Shown piece by piece: positions 26,607 through 36,104 of a DNA stretch of 64,000 nt. The position numbers were made by a program, and so were the translations under genes. Under the pieces are notes generated by a model. That model had not been told where the DNA came from. It made no database searches and was given only the letters and a program-made list of their open reading frames with translations. Source of the stretch: UBA4732 sp963823075 (GTDB lineage: Bacteria > Planctomycetota > Planctomycetia > Gemmatales > Gemmataceae); the NCBI GenBank assembly GCA_963823075.1, contig CAWGKE010000023.1, positions 1,302,001 to 1,366,000 of the forward strand, read 5' to 3'. Position 1 is the stretch's first letter. Each line of letters opens with the position of its first letter.

Positions 26607-29284
26607 ATGACTCCGACCCCCGGTTCCTCGCCGCCCGCGCTGCCGGACGCTCCGCCGCAGACCATCGGCAAATTCCAGGTCCTGGAACGCCTGGGCGCCG
26701 GGGCCGTCGGCGTCGTCTACAAGTGCAGCCAGCCCGACCTCGATCGGCCGGTCGCCGTCAAGGTGCTGCTCTCCGCCCGCCATGCGACCGCCGACCAGCT
26801 GGCCCGCTTCCAGCGCGAGGCGCGGGCCGCCGCCCGGCTCAACCATCCCAACGTCGTCCAGGTCTTCGACGTCGGCTGCGAAAACGGCCTGCACTACATC
26901 GTCATGGAATACATCGACGGCTGGCCGTTCGACCGGCTCATCGGCAAGCCGACGCTGACCGTGCCCCGAGCGCTGCGCATCATCTACCACGTCGCCCGCG
27001 CCCTCCAGACCGCCCACGAACAGGGGGTGGTCCACCGCGACGTCAAGCCGTCCAACATTCTCGTGCAGCGATCCGGCCTGCCCAAGCTGTCGGACTTCGG
27101 CCTGGCCAAGTTGACGGCCGACGGCCGCGCGCTGAGCAGCAGCGGCGACCTGATCGGCACGCCGCGCTACATGTCGCCCGAGCAGGTGCTTTCCGACCCC
27201 GCCGACGTGGACGCTCGCACCGACGTCTACTCCCTCGGGGCGGTGATGTACGAGGCGCTGTGCGGCGTCCCCCCGGTGGATGGGCCGAACGCCTTCGCCG
27301 TCCTGCGCCAGCTCACCGAGGAGTCGCCGGTCCCCCTCCGCCAGCGCAACCCCGCGATCCCCGAGCCGCTGGCGGCCGTCTGTCACTGCGCTGGCCCGCA
27401 ACCGAACGGATCGCTTTCCCAGCGCGGGGCGTTTCGCCGACGCCCTCCAGGCGTACCTCCTCGAACAGGTCCGCGGCGGCTCGCAAATCGGCCACGCCAC
27501 GGCGGCCTTGCCGGCGCCCCCTCGGCGCCGGCGCTGGTGGGTCGGCGCCGCCCTGGTCTTGCTCGCCGTCGGCCTTCTGGCCGGCGGCCTGCTCGCGCTC
27601 TCCCTGAAGGGGCAGCCCGCGGCGGCGCCCCCACGCCGCCGGCGACACGCCCGAACCTGTCCGGCCTGGTGGATCGGGCGCGCGAACAGCTGGACGGGCC
27701 GACGGCCGGCCCCGATGCGGTCGCCGCCGGCGATCGGCTCCGCACCGCGATCGACGATCTGACGGCCGTGCTGACCTACGATCCCGACGACGACGCGGCT
27801 CGCTTCCTGCGCGCCGCGCCGCCCGCCGCGGCGGCGAGTTTCAGGCCGCCATCGACGATCTGAATGGGATTCTGAAGAAGCATCCCGACGACCATGCGGC
27901 GGTCGCGGAGCACCTGCTCGCGGCCTACGAGCTGAACGTCCTGTATCTCGACAACCTGCAGGAGCCGCTGCTGCGGCCGCGGGAAGGCAAGACGGTCGCC
28001 GCCGACGTGGAGGCGTTGCGGCGGGCGAAGGACGCGCCTTCGGAAGCCCACGCCGCCGAGCTGGTGGACGCCCTGGCCCGGCAGGACTACGAGGCGGCGG
28101 CCAAGCTGGCGGAGGAGGGTTGGCCGGCCGCCGTGGCCGCGTGCCGGACTGGACCGGGCATGGAGTCGCGTTGCACCTCGATCATGCCGTGGCCGCGCGT
28201 GCCGGACTGGACCCTGCTGGAGGCCGACGCCCTCTACCACGCCGCCGATGAGGCGTTCGCCGCCGAGCAGGCCGCCGACGGCGACGCCAAGGCCGAGCCG
28301 CGTTCGCGGCGCGAGGCCCTCGCCCGCCGGGCCGACCACGCCCTCCGTGTGGGCCTCGACGCCGACCCCAACCACGTCGGGCTGCTCTTCCTTAAGGCCA
28401 ATGGAGCGCTGCGGCATGGAGCGTGGGAGACGGGCGATATGGAAGATCCTGAAAAGGCCCGTCACACCAAGCAGGCGTTCGACGCGGCCTGCGGCCTGCT
28501 GCGCCGGGCCGCCGTCCGGCGCGGCGACGACGCGCGGCTGGCCCGCGCCGTGCTGCTGTGCAACGCCGGCCGCGAAGAGGCCGCCCTGGAGCAGCTTTCC
28601 GACGCACTCGCCGGCCCGCCGGCGCCCTCCTACGCCGTCACGCTGCTTGCTTACATCCGCCTGCAAACGCCGCCCGACGGCGTGCTCGACGGCGACGACG
28701 TGGAACAGGTCCTCCGCGACCTGCAGCCCGCGTTCAATCCGCCGCCGGACGAGTTCAATCCGTGGTTCGTGCGCGCTCTGGCGGAATCGGCGGCCGGCCG
28801 CTGGGAGAACGAGGCCCGCGCCGACCTGCGCGAGTGCCGCCGCCGTCTCGGCGCGAACGACCTGCCCGCTTCGGTCCCCGCCTACGCCGAGTGGGTCCGC
28901 CGCGCCGACGGCCCGACGCTGGAGTACCTCAACGCCACGCTTGATGTGCTGTCGAACCTGTCGGTCCCCGCGGACCTGCGCGTGCGGCTGGGCGACGACC
29001 TGCTGACGCGGCTGGCCGACGACGACGCCGTGGCCAGGGACGGCGTCGATGCGGATCGCGCTCGCCTGCTCAAGGGGCAGACGCTGCTGTTCCTGGCGCA
29101 CACGGCGGCGGGCGCCGAGAACCGCGACGACGTACTCAAGCGACTCACCGGGCTGCTCACGTTGAACCTGCCCGACGTCGCCACGACGGATTCGCTGCAG
29201 GCCGACGACGCCTTCAAGGCGTGGAACACGGACCCGGAATTCATGGCCCTTTACGATAAGTTCAAGAAGCCGGCCGGGCCGTAA
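26607..29284 (+). CDS. Ser/Thr protein kinase with membrane segment and TPR-like tail (three frame changes)
   Basis: ATG 26607 gives a complete Hanks kinase: GAGAVGVVYK, VAVKVL, HRDVKPSN, DFGLAK, GTPRYMSPEQ. The frame changes near 27385 (then RNRTDRFPSAGRFADALQAY and a membrane helix WVGAALVLLAVGLLAGGLLA), near 27635 and near 27825, after which a helical TPR-like region runs to 29284. The tail should lie outside the cytoplasm and sense or bind something. An imperfect local duplication at 28131-28155/28187-28213 disrupts the tail's texture. The kinase core is intact. Co-regulation with the next TPR-like genes is possible, but a 430-base gap separates them. Confidence 0.7.
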
Positions 29285-29716
29285 GCCGTGTGTCCGGGGC
29301 ACAGGGCGGGGCTTGGGGTGCCATGCTTTCGCGGCCCAAGGGCGACGCCCTTTGTCCCTCGTAACCGCACCGGCCGCGAAAGCATGATGGCGTCCTCGAC
29401 TGCATCATGCTTTCGCGGCCCATGCCGCCGGTGGAGGCCCATCCCAGTCCCCGACAGGCCGCGAAAGCATGGCACCCAACAGCTGTCCCCCGCAGAATCC
29501 GCCCACGCAGCTGCACGTCCAACCCATCCGCAAATCGGTTTGACAACCCTCTGCGCCGTCTCCATACTGAGGTAAGTTTCCGGGCCGCCGCCCGTCTTAA
29601 CTTTTGCGTACTGTTTGCCCGCGTCGCCGGCGCGTCCGCCCTTTTGCGAAGGGCCGTGGACTGCGGCCGACCGTCGCTTTGCCTGTCCCCATCCACCACC
29701 CGGGGCCTGACCATCC
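29285..29716. other. Intergenic region with four-part palindromic repeat
   Basis: No gene is supported here. The stretch holds the tandem hairpins at 29319-29474; after that only leader sequence for the next gene is seen, with no clear promoter boxes. Confidence 0.4.
29319..29474. repeat. Tandem hairpins built from one 15-mer in alternating orientation
   Basis: CATGCTTTCGCGGCC lies at 29322-29336 and 29406-29420, and its complement at 29372-29386 and 29457-29471. The outermost copies extend the pairing to TGCC/GGCA (29319 and 29474). Either two adjacent hairpins or one long one can form. Confidence 0.8.
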
Positions 29717-32700
29717 ATGAAACGTGGACTCCTTTTGCTGCTGGGGGCCGTTCTGCTCGTCGCCGGGCGGGCGTCGGCCCAGGACGCCTCGGTCCAGGAC
29801 GACATGCGGTTCATCGAGGAGCTTCGCAAACAGGGCAAAAGCGATCTGGCCCTGGAGTACCTGCAACGGCTGGCGAAAAACGCCTCGCCGGAGCTGGCCA
29901 AGGCCCTGCCGCTGGAAACGGCGCGGACGCGGCTGGAGGCCGCCGGCGAGGAGCCGGACAGCGCCAAGCGCCTCGCCCTTTACGGCGAAGCGCGCGACGA
30001 ATTCAAGAAATGGCTCGACGCCAACCCCGGCGACCCCCACGCCGGCGAGGTCAAGCTCGACCTGGCCCACGTCACCATCCAGCAGGGGCGCACCCAGCTC
30101 AGCCGGGCGTTCCTGAACGAGGATTTCGATACGCAGGTGACGCCGGAGGCAGGGCAGGCCCGCGCCATTTTCGAGGAGGCCGGCGCCCAGCTGAAGCAGG
30201 TGGCCAAGGACCTCGACGACCAGATCGCCAAGGCGGGCGAGCCGAAAACGCCGGCGGAGAAGGAGCTGCGGAAGAAGCTGGACCACGACCGGATGCAGGC
30301 GGACCTCGACGCCGCCCTCAACGTCTTCGACCAGGGCCAAACCTATCCGCTCCACGCCGACGCCACCGGCGCGGTGAGCAAGGCCCGCAATAAGTTGTAC
30401 GCGGACGCCCAGAAGCTCTTCGAGAAAGTGGGCGCCAAGGACGACCAGAACCCGATCTGCTGGACGGCGAAGGCGTGGGCCGCCCGCTGCCTCCACATGC
30501 TGGGCGACTTCCCCAAGGCCAAGGAGCGCTACAAGGTCATTCTCGCCGCCGACCGCCGCACCGCGGCCGACGCCATCCGGCTGACTCGATACTTCTACGT
30601 CCTGCTCCTGGATGAAACCTCAGCCGAGCTGCGAGACAAGGACGAGGACGACGCCCACATCGTCGAGCGGGCCAAGGCGTGGATCAGCGACTACCCCGGC
30701 TTCCTCAAGACGCCGGAGGGCTACGGCGTCCGCTTCCTCCTGGCCGAGGAGTACGTCAAGGCGTCCGTGACCGAGAAGGACGTCGCCAAGCGGACCTTCG
30801 ACCTGGCCGAGGCCCGACGCTACTTCCGGCAAGTCGAGGAATCCGAGAACGACTTCACCGACCGCGCCCGCCGCGAGAAGATCGACATCATCGCCAAGCA
30901 GCAGGGCGGCTTCAAGGAGCCGGTGGAGCAGCTGAAGACCTTTGAGGACTGTTACGTCCGCGCCCAGTTCGAGCTGATTCAGCAGGCCAAGGGCGAGAGA
31001 GACGCGAAGACGCCGGAGGACGCCGAGAAGGTGCGGAAGGAACATGCCGACGTGATCACGGCCGCCCTGGAGCGCGGCCTGAAGCTGGCCGACGAGTCGA
31101 AGGCGGGCCACGGCGACGAGGGGCTGGAGCTGGCCAACGCCAAGGCGATGATGGCCTTCCAGTACATGAACGCCAAGAAGTACCGCGAGGCCGTCGCCCT
31201 CGGCGAGAAGTTCGCCAAGTCCGATCCGCGCTCGTCCCAGGCCGCGGCGGCGGCCGTGTACGTCCTCCTGTCCTACGTGGCGCTGGTCGATAAGGAAGCG
31301 GCCGCGGACAAACCGCCGGCCGAGCTGGCGGCGGATCGGAAGGCCCTGTTCGACTTCGCTCAGTACATGGAGCAGACCTGGCCGAAGGAGCCGGCCGGCG
31401 ACATGGCCCGGCATCAGCTCGCCCTGCTGTACATCAACGCGAAAATCGACGCCGACGACCCCGACGCCGCGCGGGCGGCCCGCGCGGACAACGTTCACAA
31501 GGCGATCGAGGCGCTGGGCCAGGTCACGACGGCCTACCCCCAGTACATTGCGGTGCAGTATCAGCTGGCCCAGTTCTGCTTCGCCGCCGACAAGGAGAAG
31601 CTGCCGCCGCTGGCCGGCGACGCGGAGGACGGCTACCGCAAGCGGGCGCTGGCGGCCCTGGAGAACGTTCCGCAGCCGGCGCCCGGCGCCGATCCGACGA
31701 CGAACCGGATCTACTTCCTCGCCAAAATCCGCCTGGCGCAGGAGGACTTCACGGCCCAGAAGTACGACGACCTGGAGAAGCTGACGGAGAAGATGAAACC
31801 GCTGCTGGCCCAGGCGAAGCTGAATGCGAACGACGACGACGACAAGAAAATGCACGGCGAGTTCGAGGACAGCCTCAACAGCTATGCGGTCCTGGCCCAC
31901 TGGGGCATGGCCGACGCCGAGGCGCGAGCGGCGGACAAGGCCGACCCCAAGGATCGGCCGGCCCATTACGAAACCATCCTCAAGCTGCTCGATCCGGTCG
32001 TGGACGACATCAAGGCCCACAAGCATCCCGAGCTGAAGAACAACCAGCCCCTGGCCCGCGGCGTCCTGGACAACGCGCTGCGGGCCACGATCCAGCTGAA
32101 CAAACTGGACCGGACGCGGGACGTGCTGGACTGCTACAAGGAGTTGGCCCCGGCCGGCGCCCCCGACGGAGGGGCGTCCGAGGTGCTCAAGGAGCTGGTG
32201 GCGTTCATCCCGCCGCAGCTGGAGGAGCTGAAGCGCAAGGGCGACGCCGCCGCCCTGGACGCGGCCAAGAAGGAATACGGCGAAATCCTCGCCGACACTC
32301 TCAAGCCGCTGGGCGACAAGCTGACGCCGACGCTGGTCTATTACACGGCCAAGATCTACTCCAGCATGGACCAGCACAAGGAGGCGGCCGACCTGCTGGA
32401 GAATGTGCCCGAGCCGATGAAGCCGGCCCCGGACATGGACGTGCCGGACGCCGACAAGAAGATGTTTGAATCGATCCGCCTGGCGCTGGTGCGCGAGCGG
32501 CGGCTGAACGGCGAGACGGACGTGGTGCGCAAGTTACTGAACGAGATCCTGGGCGATCCGAAGAAGCCCGGCTGGGGGCGGAAGGAGATCCCGGTCCTGG
32601 TGGAGAACGTCGAGCTGCTGGCCGCCGAGGGCGACAACAAGGGGGCCGCCGAGCATGCCAACGGCCTCGCCCAGCAGCTGCTGCCGAACATCGAGACGAA

Positions 32701-33172
32701 CCCTCGGCTCAAGGAGATCTATCTCCAGTGCTACTACCTGACCGTGGAGAACGTCTATCGCCAGGCGGTGAAGCTCAAGGACAAGGCGCCCGCCAAGTAC
32801 GCCGAGGGTCTCAAGACGGCGGCCAGCCTGTCGGCCGACCTGGCCAAGAACCAGCTCGGCTTCGTCAACGACGCCACGCGGGCCCGCTTCCGCGATCTGA
32901 TGGACGCGACGGACAATCAGGACCTCAAGAACGCGTTCCTGGAGGCCTACCTGACCACGGTGGAAGGGATGGACAAGCAGGCGGCGAAAATCGCGGGCGA
33001 CGACAAGCGCGAGAGGGCCTATGCGGGCGCCGCATCGCTGGTCGTGGAGCTGGAGAAGATGTGGCCGGACTACGGCAGCGACGCGGCCAAGGCCCGCGCC
33101 ACGGCCCTGCTCGCCGACGACCCGCTCAAGAAGGAATACGACAAGTTGAAGGGGACCGCCGCGACTCCTTGA
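29717..33172 (+). CDS. Large exported TPR-like protein
   Basis: A 1151-residue protein, one of the longest intact frames in the window. A signal peptide (residues 1-23, RGLLLLLGAVLLVAG, likely cut after ASA) precedes an almost entirely helical protein with TPR-like spacing (for example ALEYLQRLAKNASPELAKAL and YREAVALGEKFAKSDPRSSQ). No enzymatic motif. It probably scaffolds a periplasmic or surface complex. The next gene, also exported and TPR-like, begins 49 bases later with the same kind of signal peptide, so the two are likely an operon. Codon use is typical of the host. Confidence 0.7.
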   Translation: MKRGLLLLLGAVLLVAGRASAQDASVQDDMRFIEELRKQGKSDLALEYLQRLAKNASPELAKALPLETARTRLEAAGEEPDSAKRLALYGEARDEFKKWLDANPGDPHAGEVKLDLAHVTIQQGRTQLSRAFLNEDFDTQVTPEAGQARAIFEEAGAQLKQVAKDLDDQIAKAGEPKTPAEKELRKKLDHDRMQADLDAALNVFDQGQTYPLHADATGAVSKARNKLYADAQKLFEKVGAKDDQNPICWTAKAWAARCLHMLGDFPKAKERYKVILAADRRTAADAIRLTRYFYVLLLDETSAELRDKDEDDAHIVERAKAWISDYPGFLKTPEGYGVRFLLAEEYVKASVTEKDVAKRTFDLAEARRYFRQVEESENDFTDRARREKIDIIAKQQGGFKEPVEQLKTFEDCYVRAQFELIQQAKGERDAKTPEDAEKVRKEHADVITAALERGLKLADESKAGHGDEGLELANAKAMMAFQYMNAKKYREAVALGEKFAKSDPRSSQAAAAAVYVLLSYVALVDKEAAADKPPAELAADRKALFDFAQYMEQTWPKEPAGDMARHQLALLYINAKIDADDPDAARAARADNVHKAIEALGQVTTAYPQYIAVQYQLAQFCFAADKEKLPPLAGDAEDGYRKRALAALENVPQPAPGADPTTNRIYFLAKIRLAQEDFTAQKYDDLEKLTEKMKPLLAQAKLNANDDDDKKMHGEFEDSLNSYAVLAHWGMADAEARAADKADPKDRPAHYETILKLLDPVVDDIKAHKHPELKNNQPLARGVLDNALRATIQLNKLDRTRDVLDCYKELAPAGAPDGGASEVLKELVAFIPPQLEELKRKGDAAALDAAKKEYGEILADTLKPLGDKLTPTLVYYTAKIYSSMDQHKEAADLLENVPEPMKPAPDMDVPDADKKMFESIRLALVRERRLNGETDVVRKLLNEILGDPKKPGWGRKEIPVLVENVELLAAEGDNKGAAEHANGLAQQLLPNIETNPRLKEIYLQCYYLTVENVYRQAVKLKDKAPAKYAEGLKTAASLSADLAKNQLGFVNDATRARFRDLMDATDNQDLKNAFLEAYLTTVEGMDKQAAKIAGDDKRERAYAGAASLVVELEKMWPDYGSDAAKARATALLADDPLKKEYDKLKGTAATP

Positions 33173-33221
33173 TCCGCGGCCGCCAAACGACCGAACGACG
33201 CCCCGAGAGGATAAGGCAATC

Positions 33222-34349
33222 ATGAAACGCATCGCGCTCGCCGCCGGCCTGGCGGCGTGCCTCGGCCTGTGTGCGGCGCCGGCGTTCGCCGACGACGTGA
33301 TTTTGCGGCGCGACCCGGCGAACCCCGCCAAGGACGTCAACGTCGCCGGCACGATCGTGGACGAGACGCCCGCCGGCGTGAAGATCAAGGTGGGGAAGGA
33401 CACGCTGCTGATCGCACCCGATGACATCCGTTACATCGGCTACGACGTCAAGAACGCCCCGGACATCGACACGCTGTCGTTCGGCAACCTGCACGGCAAG
33501 GAGCAGGAGGCCATGACCGAAACCGCCGACCAGCGGCAGAAGGACCTGGTGGAGGTGATGGTCGGCTACCGCAAGCTGGAAAAACAGCTGAAATCGGCGC
33601 CGAACGCCCTCCGCTACGTCCAGTACCGGATGGCCATGCTGGCCGTGGACGCGGCCAAATTCGACCCGTCGAAGGTGAAGGCGGCGATCGACGCGCTGAA
33701 CGACTTCCGCTCGACCAACAGCGCCGGCTGGGAGATCGTGCCGGCCACCAAGACGGCGGCGCGGTTGCTGGAGGACAGCGGCGACAAGCAAGGCGCCTTG
33801 GACGCCTACGACGACCTGGGGCGGAACCCCGACGTGCCGGCGGACATTCGGCTGAACACGAACCTGCTGGTGGCGCACATGCTGATCCAGGACGGCAAGT
33901 TCGACGCCGCCGAGAAAAAGCTGTCGTCGGTGCTGGCCGACACGAAGGATGCAAAGCAGAAAGCCTACGTGCAGGTGTATCTGATTCAGACGCAGGTGGC
34001 GCAGGGAAAGGCGACGAGTCCGGCCGACTTGCAGAACCTCATCAAGGGCGCCGGCGACGACGACAAGCTCAAAGCGATGGGATACAACACGCTGGGCGAC
34101 TATTACCAGCAGGCCAAGCAGCCCGACGAGGCGTTCTGGCAGTACCTGCGGGTGGACGTGCTGTTCAATCAAGACCGCGAGGAGCATGCGCGATCGCTTT
34201 ACAACCTGTGGAAGCTGTTCGACTCGGTGCGGCACGACCCGCAGCGGTCGAAGGAGTGTTTGGATCGGCTGAAGGACAAGGTGCTGGACGGGACCGAATT
34301 CCAGGCACGGGCGCTCAAGGAAAGCGACGCCGGCGTCAAGTCGCCGTGA
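33222..34349 (+). CDS. Exported TPR-like protein, partner of the upstream gene
   Basis: A 375-residue protein with a signal peptide (KRIALAAGLAACLGLCAAPAFA). A short beta-rich N-terminal domain (AGTIVDETPAGVKIKVGKDT) resembles a small SH3-like or PRC-type module. Then come helical repeats of TPR texture (DALNDFRSTNSAGWEIVPA and later FDAAEKKLSSVLADTKDAK). GAGAGGATAA precedes the ATG. Its position behind the 1151-residue protein suggests joint assembly. No catalytic residues were recognised. Confidence 0.7.
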   Translation: MKRIALAAGLAACLGLCAAPAFADDVILRRDPANPAKDVNVAGTIVDETPAGVKIKVGKDTLLIAPDDIRYIGYDVKNAPDIDTLSFGNLHGKEQEAMTETADQRQKDLVEVMVGYRKLEKQLKSAPNALRYVQYRMAMLAVDAAKFDPSKVKAAIDALNDFRSTNSAGWEIVPATKTAARLLEDSGDKQGALDAYDDLGRNPDVPADIRLNTNLLVAHMLIQDGKFDAAEKKLSSVLADTKDAKQKAYVQVYLIQTQVAQGKATSPADLQNLIKGAGDDDKLKAMGYNTLGDYYQQAKQPDEAFWQYLRVDVLFNQDREEHARSLYNLWKLFDSVRHDPQRSKECLDRLKDKVLDGTEFQARALKESDAGVKSP

Positions 34350-34397
34350 GATGGGCAGGGTCGCGGCGGCCTCGCCCGTTTTTGCCCGGTGCTGCCC

Positions 34398-34427
34398 TTG
34401 CGGGGGCGCGTCGCTATTCCCTATAAT
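34398..34427 (+). promoter_or_regulatory. Promoter of the tRNA-Ala gene
   Basis: TTGCGG at 34398-34403 and TATAAT at 34422-34427 are separated by 18 bases. The mature tRNA starts 24 bases after the -10 box. Confidence 0.6.
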
Positions 34428-34450
34428 TCCCCAGTATACTGCGAACCACC

Positions 34451-34523
34451 GGGGCCGTAGCTCAACTGGGAGAGCGCTACGTTCGCAATGTAGAGGTTAG
34501 GGGTTCGATCCCCCTCGGCTCCA
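34451..34523 (+). tRNA. tRNA-Ala (anticodon CGC)
   Basis: The cloverleaf folds completely. Acceptor GGGGCCG pairs with CGGCTCC and carries the G3-U70 wobble that identifies alanine tRNAs. The D arm is GCTCAACTGGGAGAGC, the anticodon stem has one G-U pair with loop TTCGCAA (anticodon CGC, reads GCG), and the T arm is GGGGTTCGATCCCCC. The discriminator is A at 34523. CCA is not encoded. Confidence 0.95.
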
Positions 34524-34527
34524 CTGA

Positions 34528-34559
34528 CCAAGGCCCTGCGATTTCTCGCAGGGCCTTGG
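34528..34559 (+). terminator. Hairpin terminator after tRNA-Ala
   Basis: Arms 34528-34541 and 34546-34559 are perfect 14-bp complements around TTTC, five bases after the tRNA. There is no strong T-run behind it, but position and stability fit a terminator or processing hairpin. Confidence 0.65.
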
Positions 34560-34778
34560 CGTTTGCAGGGCAATGGGACGCCGATTCGCCGACATCCCGG
34601 TTGACACCCGCCCCCTGAATCTCTAGTTTATCTCCAACGCCCACCCGCCTGATTTGGCATGGCGAATGCACTAACCTACCAGCCCGACCCTCCCCCGGCT
34701 GCCGCTATCTGAATACCTGGTTCGCCGCCCGTTGTCACTCCACCCGCCCGACGGGACGCACAAAGGAGAAACCGCGCC

Positions 34779-36104
34779 ATGCTGCCCCATTGCAACGGCT
34801 TCCGCCCCGACCGCCGATCGTTCCTGCACGTCGGCGTCGTCGGCGGCCTCGGCCTGACGCTGGACCAGTTTTTCCGCCTCCAGGCGGCGCAGGCGGCCGA
34901 TGCGGCGCCGAATCCGGGGGCTAACGCCCCCGGGCCGCCGGCCCAGTCGATCATCCACATCTTCCTGCCGGGCGGCATGGCCCACCAGGATTCGTGGGAC
35001 CCCAAGCCGCTGGCCCCGATCGAGTACCGCGGCGAACTGGGGACCATCCCCACCAAGCTCGACGGCGTGGTCCTCAACGAGCTGCTCAAAAACACGGCAC
35101 AGGTAGCCGACAAAATCACCATCTGCCGGTCGATGACGCACGGCGAGGCCGCCCACGAGCGCGGCACGCACAACATGTTCACCGGCTACCGGCCCAGCCC
35201 GGCACTCCAGTTCCCGAGCATGGGCAGCGTGGTGTCGCACGAGTTCGGGCCGCGCAATAACCTGCCGCCCTACGTCTGCGTGCCGAGCCAGCCGAACACC
35301 TACGCGGGCTCCGGCTACCTGTCGTCGGCCTTCGCTCCGTTCAGCCTCGGCGCCGACCCGGCCGACGGCAATTTCCGCGTGCAGGACCTGACGCTGCCCG
35401 GCGGCGTGGACGACAAGCGCTTCACCAGCCGCCGTTCCATGCTCGACGCCGTCAACGACCACTTCGACGCGAAGGAAAAGGCCGACGGTCTGGAGGCGAT
35501 GGACACGTTCTACCAGCGGGCCTACAGCCTCGTCAGCTCCGACAAGGCGAAAGCGGCGTTCGACATCAATGCGGAGCCGGCCCCGGTGCGCGACGAGTAC
35601 GGCCGCAACCCCGCCGGCCAGCGGATGCTGATGGCCCGGCGGCTGGTGGCGGCCGGCGTGCGGTTCGTGTCGCTGACCTACGGCGGCTGGGACATGCACA
35701 GCAACGTCAAGGACGGCATGCGCGGCCAGCTGCCGGTCTTCGACCAAGCCTTCGCCACGCTGATCCGCGACCTGGAGCGCACGGGCCTGCTCGATTCGAC
35801 GCTGGTGATGGTATCGTCGGAGTTCGGCCGGACGCCGAAGATCAACGCGACGGCCGGCCGCGACCACTGGCCCAAAGTGTTCAGCGTCGTGCTGGCCGGC
35901 GGCGGGATCAAGAAGGGCTTCGTCTACGGCAAGTCCGACGCGACGGCGACGGAGCCGGACGAGGATCCGCTGTCGGTCGAGGACATGGCGATGACGGTCT
36001 ACAAGCAGATCGGCATCAACGGCGAGAAGAAGCTGATGGCGCCGGGCGACCGGCCGATCGACATCGTCCGCGGCGGCCAGGTCCGTAAGGAACTGATCGC
36101 ATAG
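34779..36104 (+). CDS. DUF1501 protein with Tat-type signal
   Basis: A 441-residue protein. The N-terminus contains DRRSFLHVGVVGGLGL, a Tat-like twin-arginine signal. The body has the DUF1501 hallmarks: IHIFLPGGMAHQDSWDPKP, GTHNMFTGYRP, RMLMARRLVAAGVRFVS, SEFGRTP and GRDHWPKVFS. The family belongs to the alkaline-phosphatase/sulfatase-like superfamily and is almost always linked with DUF1549/DUF1553 cytochromes in planctomycetes; the substrate is unknown. AAAGGAGAA precedes the ATG. A GC hairpin (34914-34933) sits in frame in the linker after the signal. The next gene starts directly after the stop codon. Confidence 0.85.
   Translation: MLPHCNGFRPDRRSFLHVGVVGGLGLTLDQFFRLQAAQAADAAPNPGANAPGPPAQSIIHIFLPGGMAHQDSWDPKPLAPIEYRGELGTIPTKLDGVVLNELLKNTAQVADKITICRSMTHGEAAHERGTHNMFTGYRPSPALQFPSMGSVVSHEFGPRNNLPPYVCVPSQPNTYAGSGYLSSAFAPFSLGADPADGNFRVQDLTLPGGVDDKRFTSRRSMLDAVNDHFDAKEKADGLEAMDTFYQRAYSLVSSDKAKAAFDINAEPAPVRDEYGRNPAGQRMLMARRLVAAGVRFVSLTYGGWDMHSNVKDGMRGQLPVFDQAFATLIRDLERTGLLDSTLVMVSSEFGRTPKINATAGRDHWPKVFSVVLAGGGIKKGFVYGKSDATATEPDEDPLSVEDMAMTVYKQIGINGEKKLMAPGDRPIDIVRGGQVRKELIA

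Noticed and set aside
29285..29716. Riboswitch in front of the large TPR-like gene
   Set aside because: The strong structure is explained by the repeated 15-mer and no known aptamer core was recognised.
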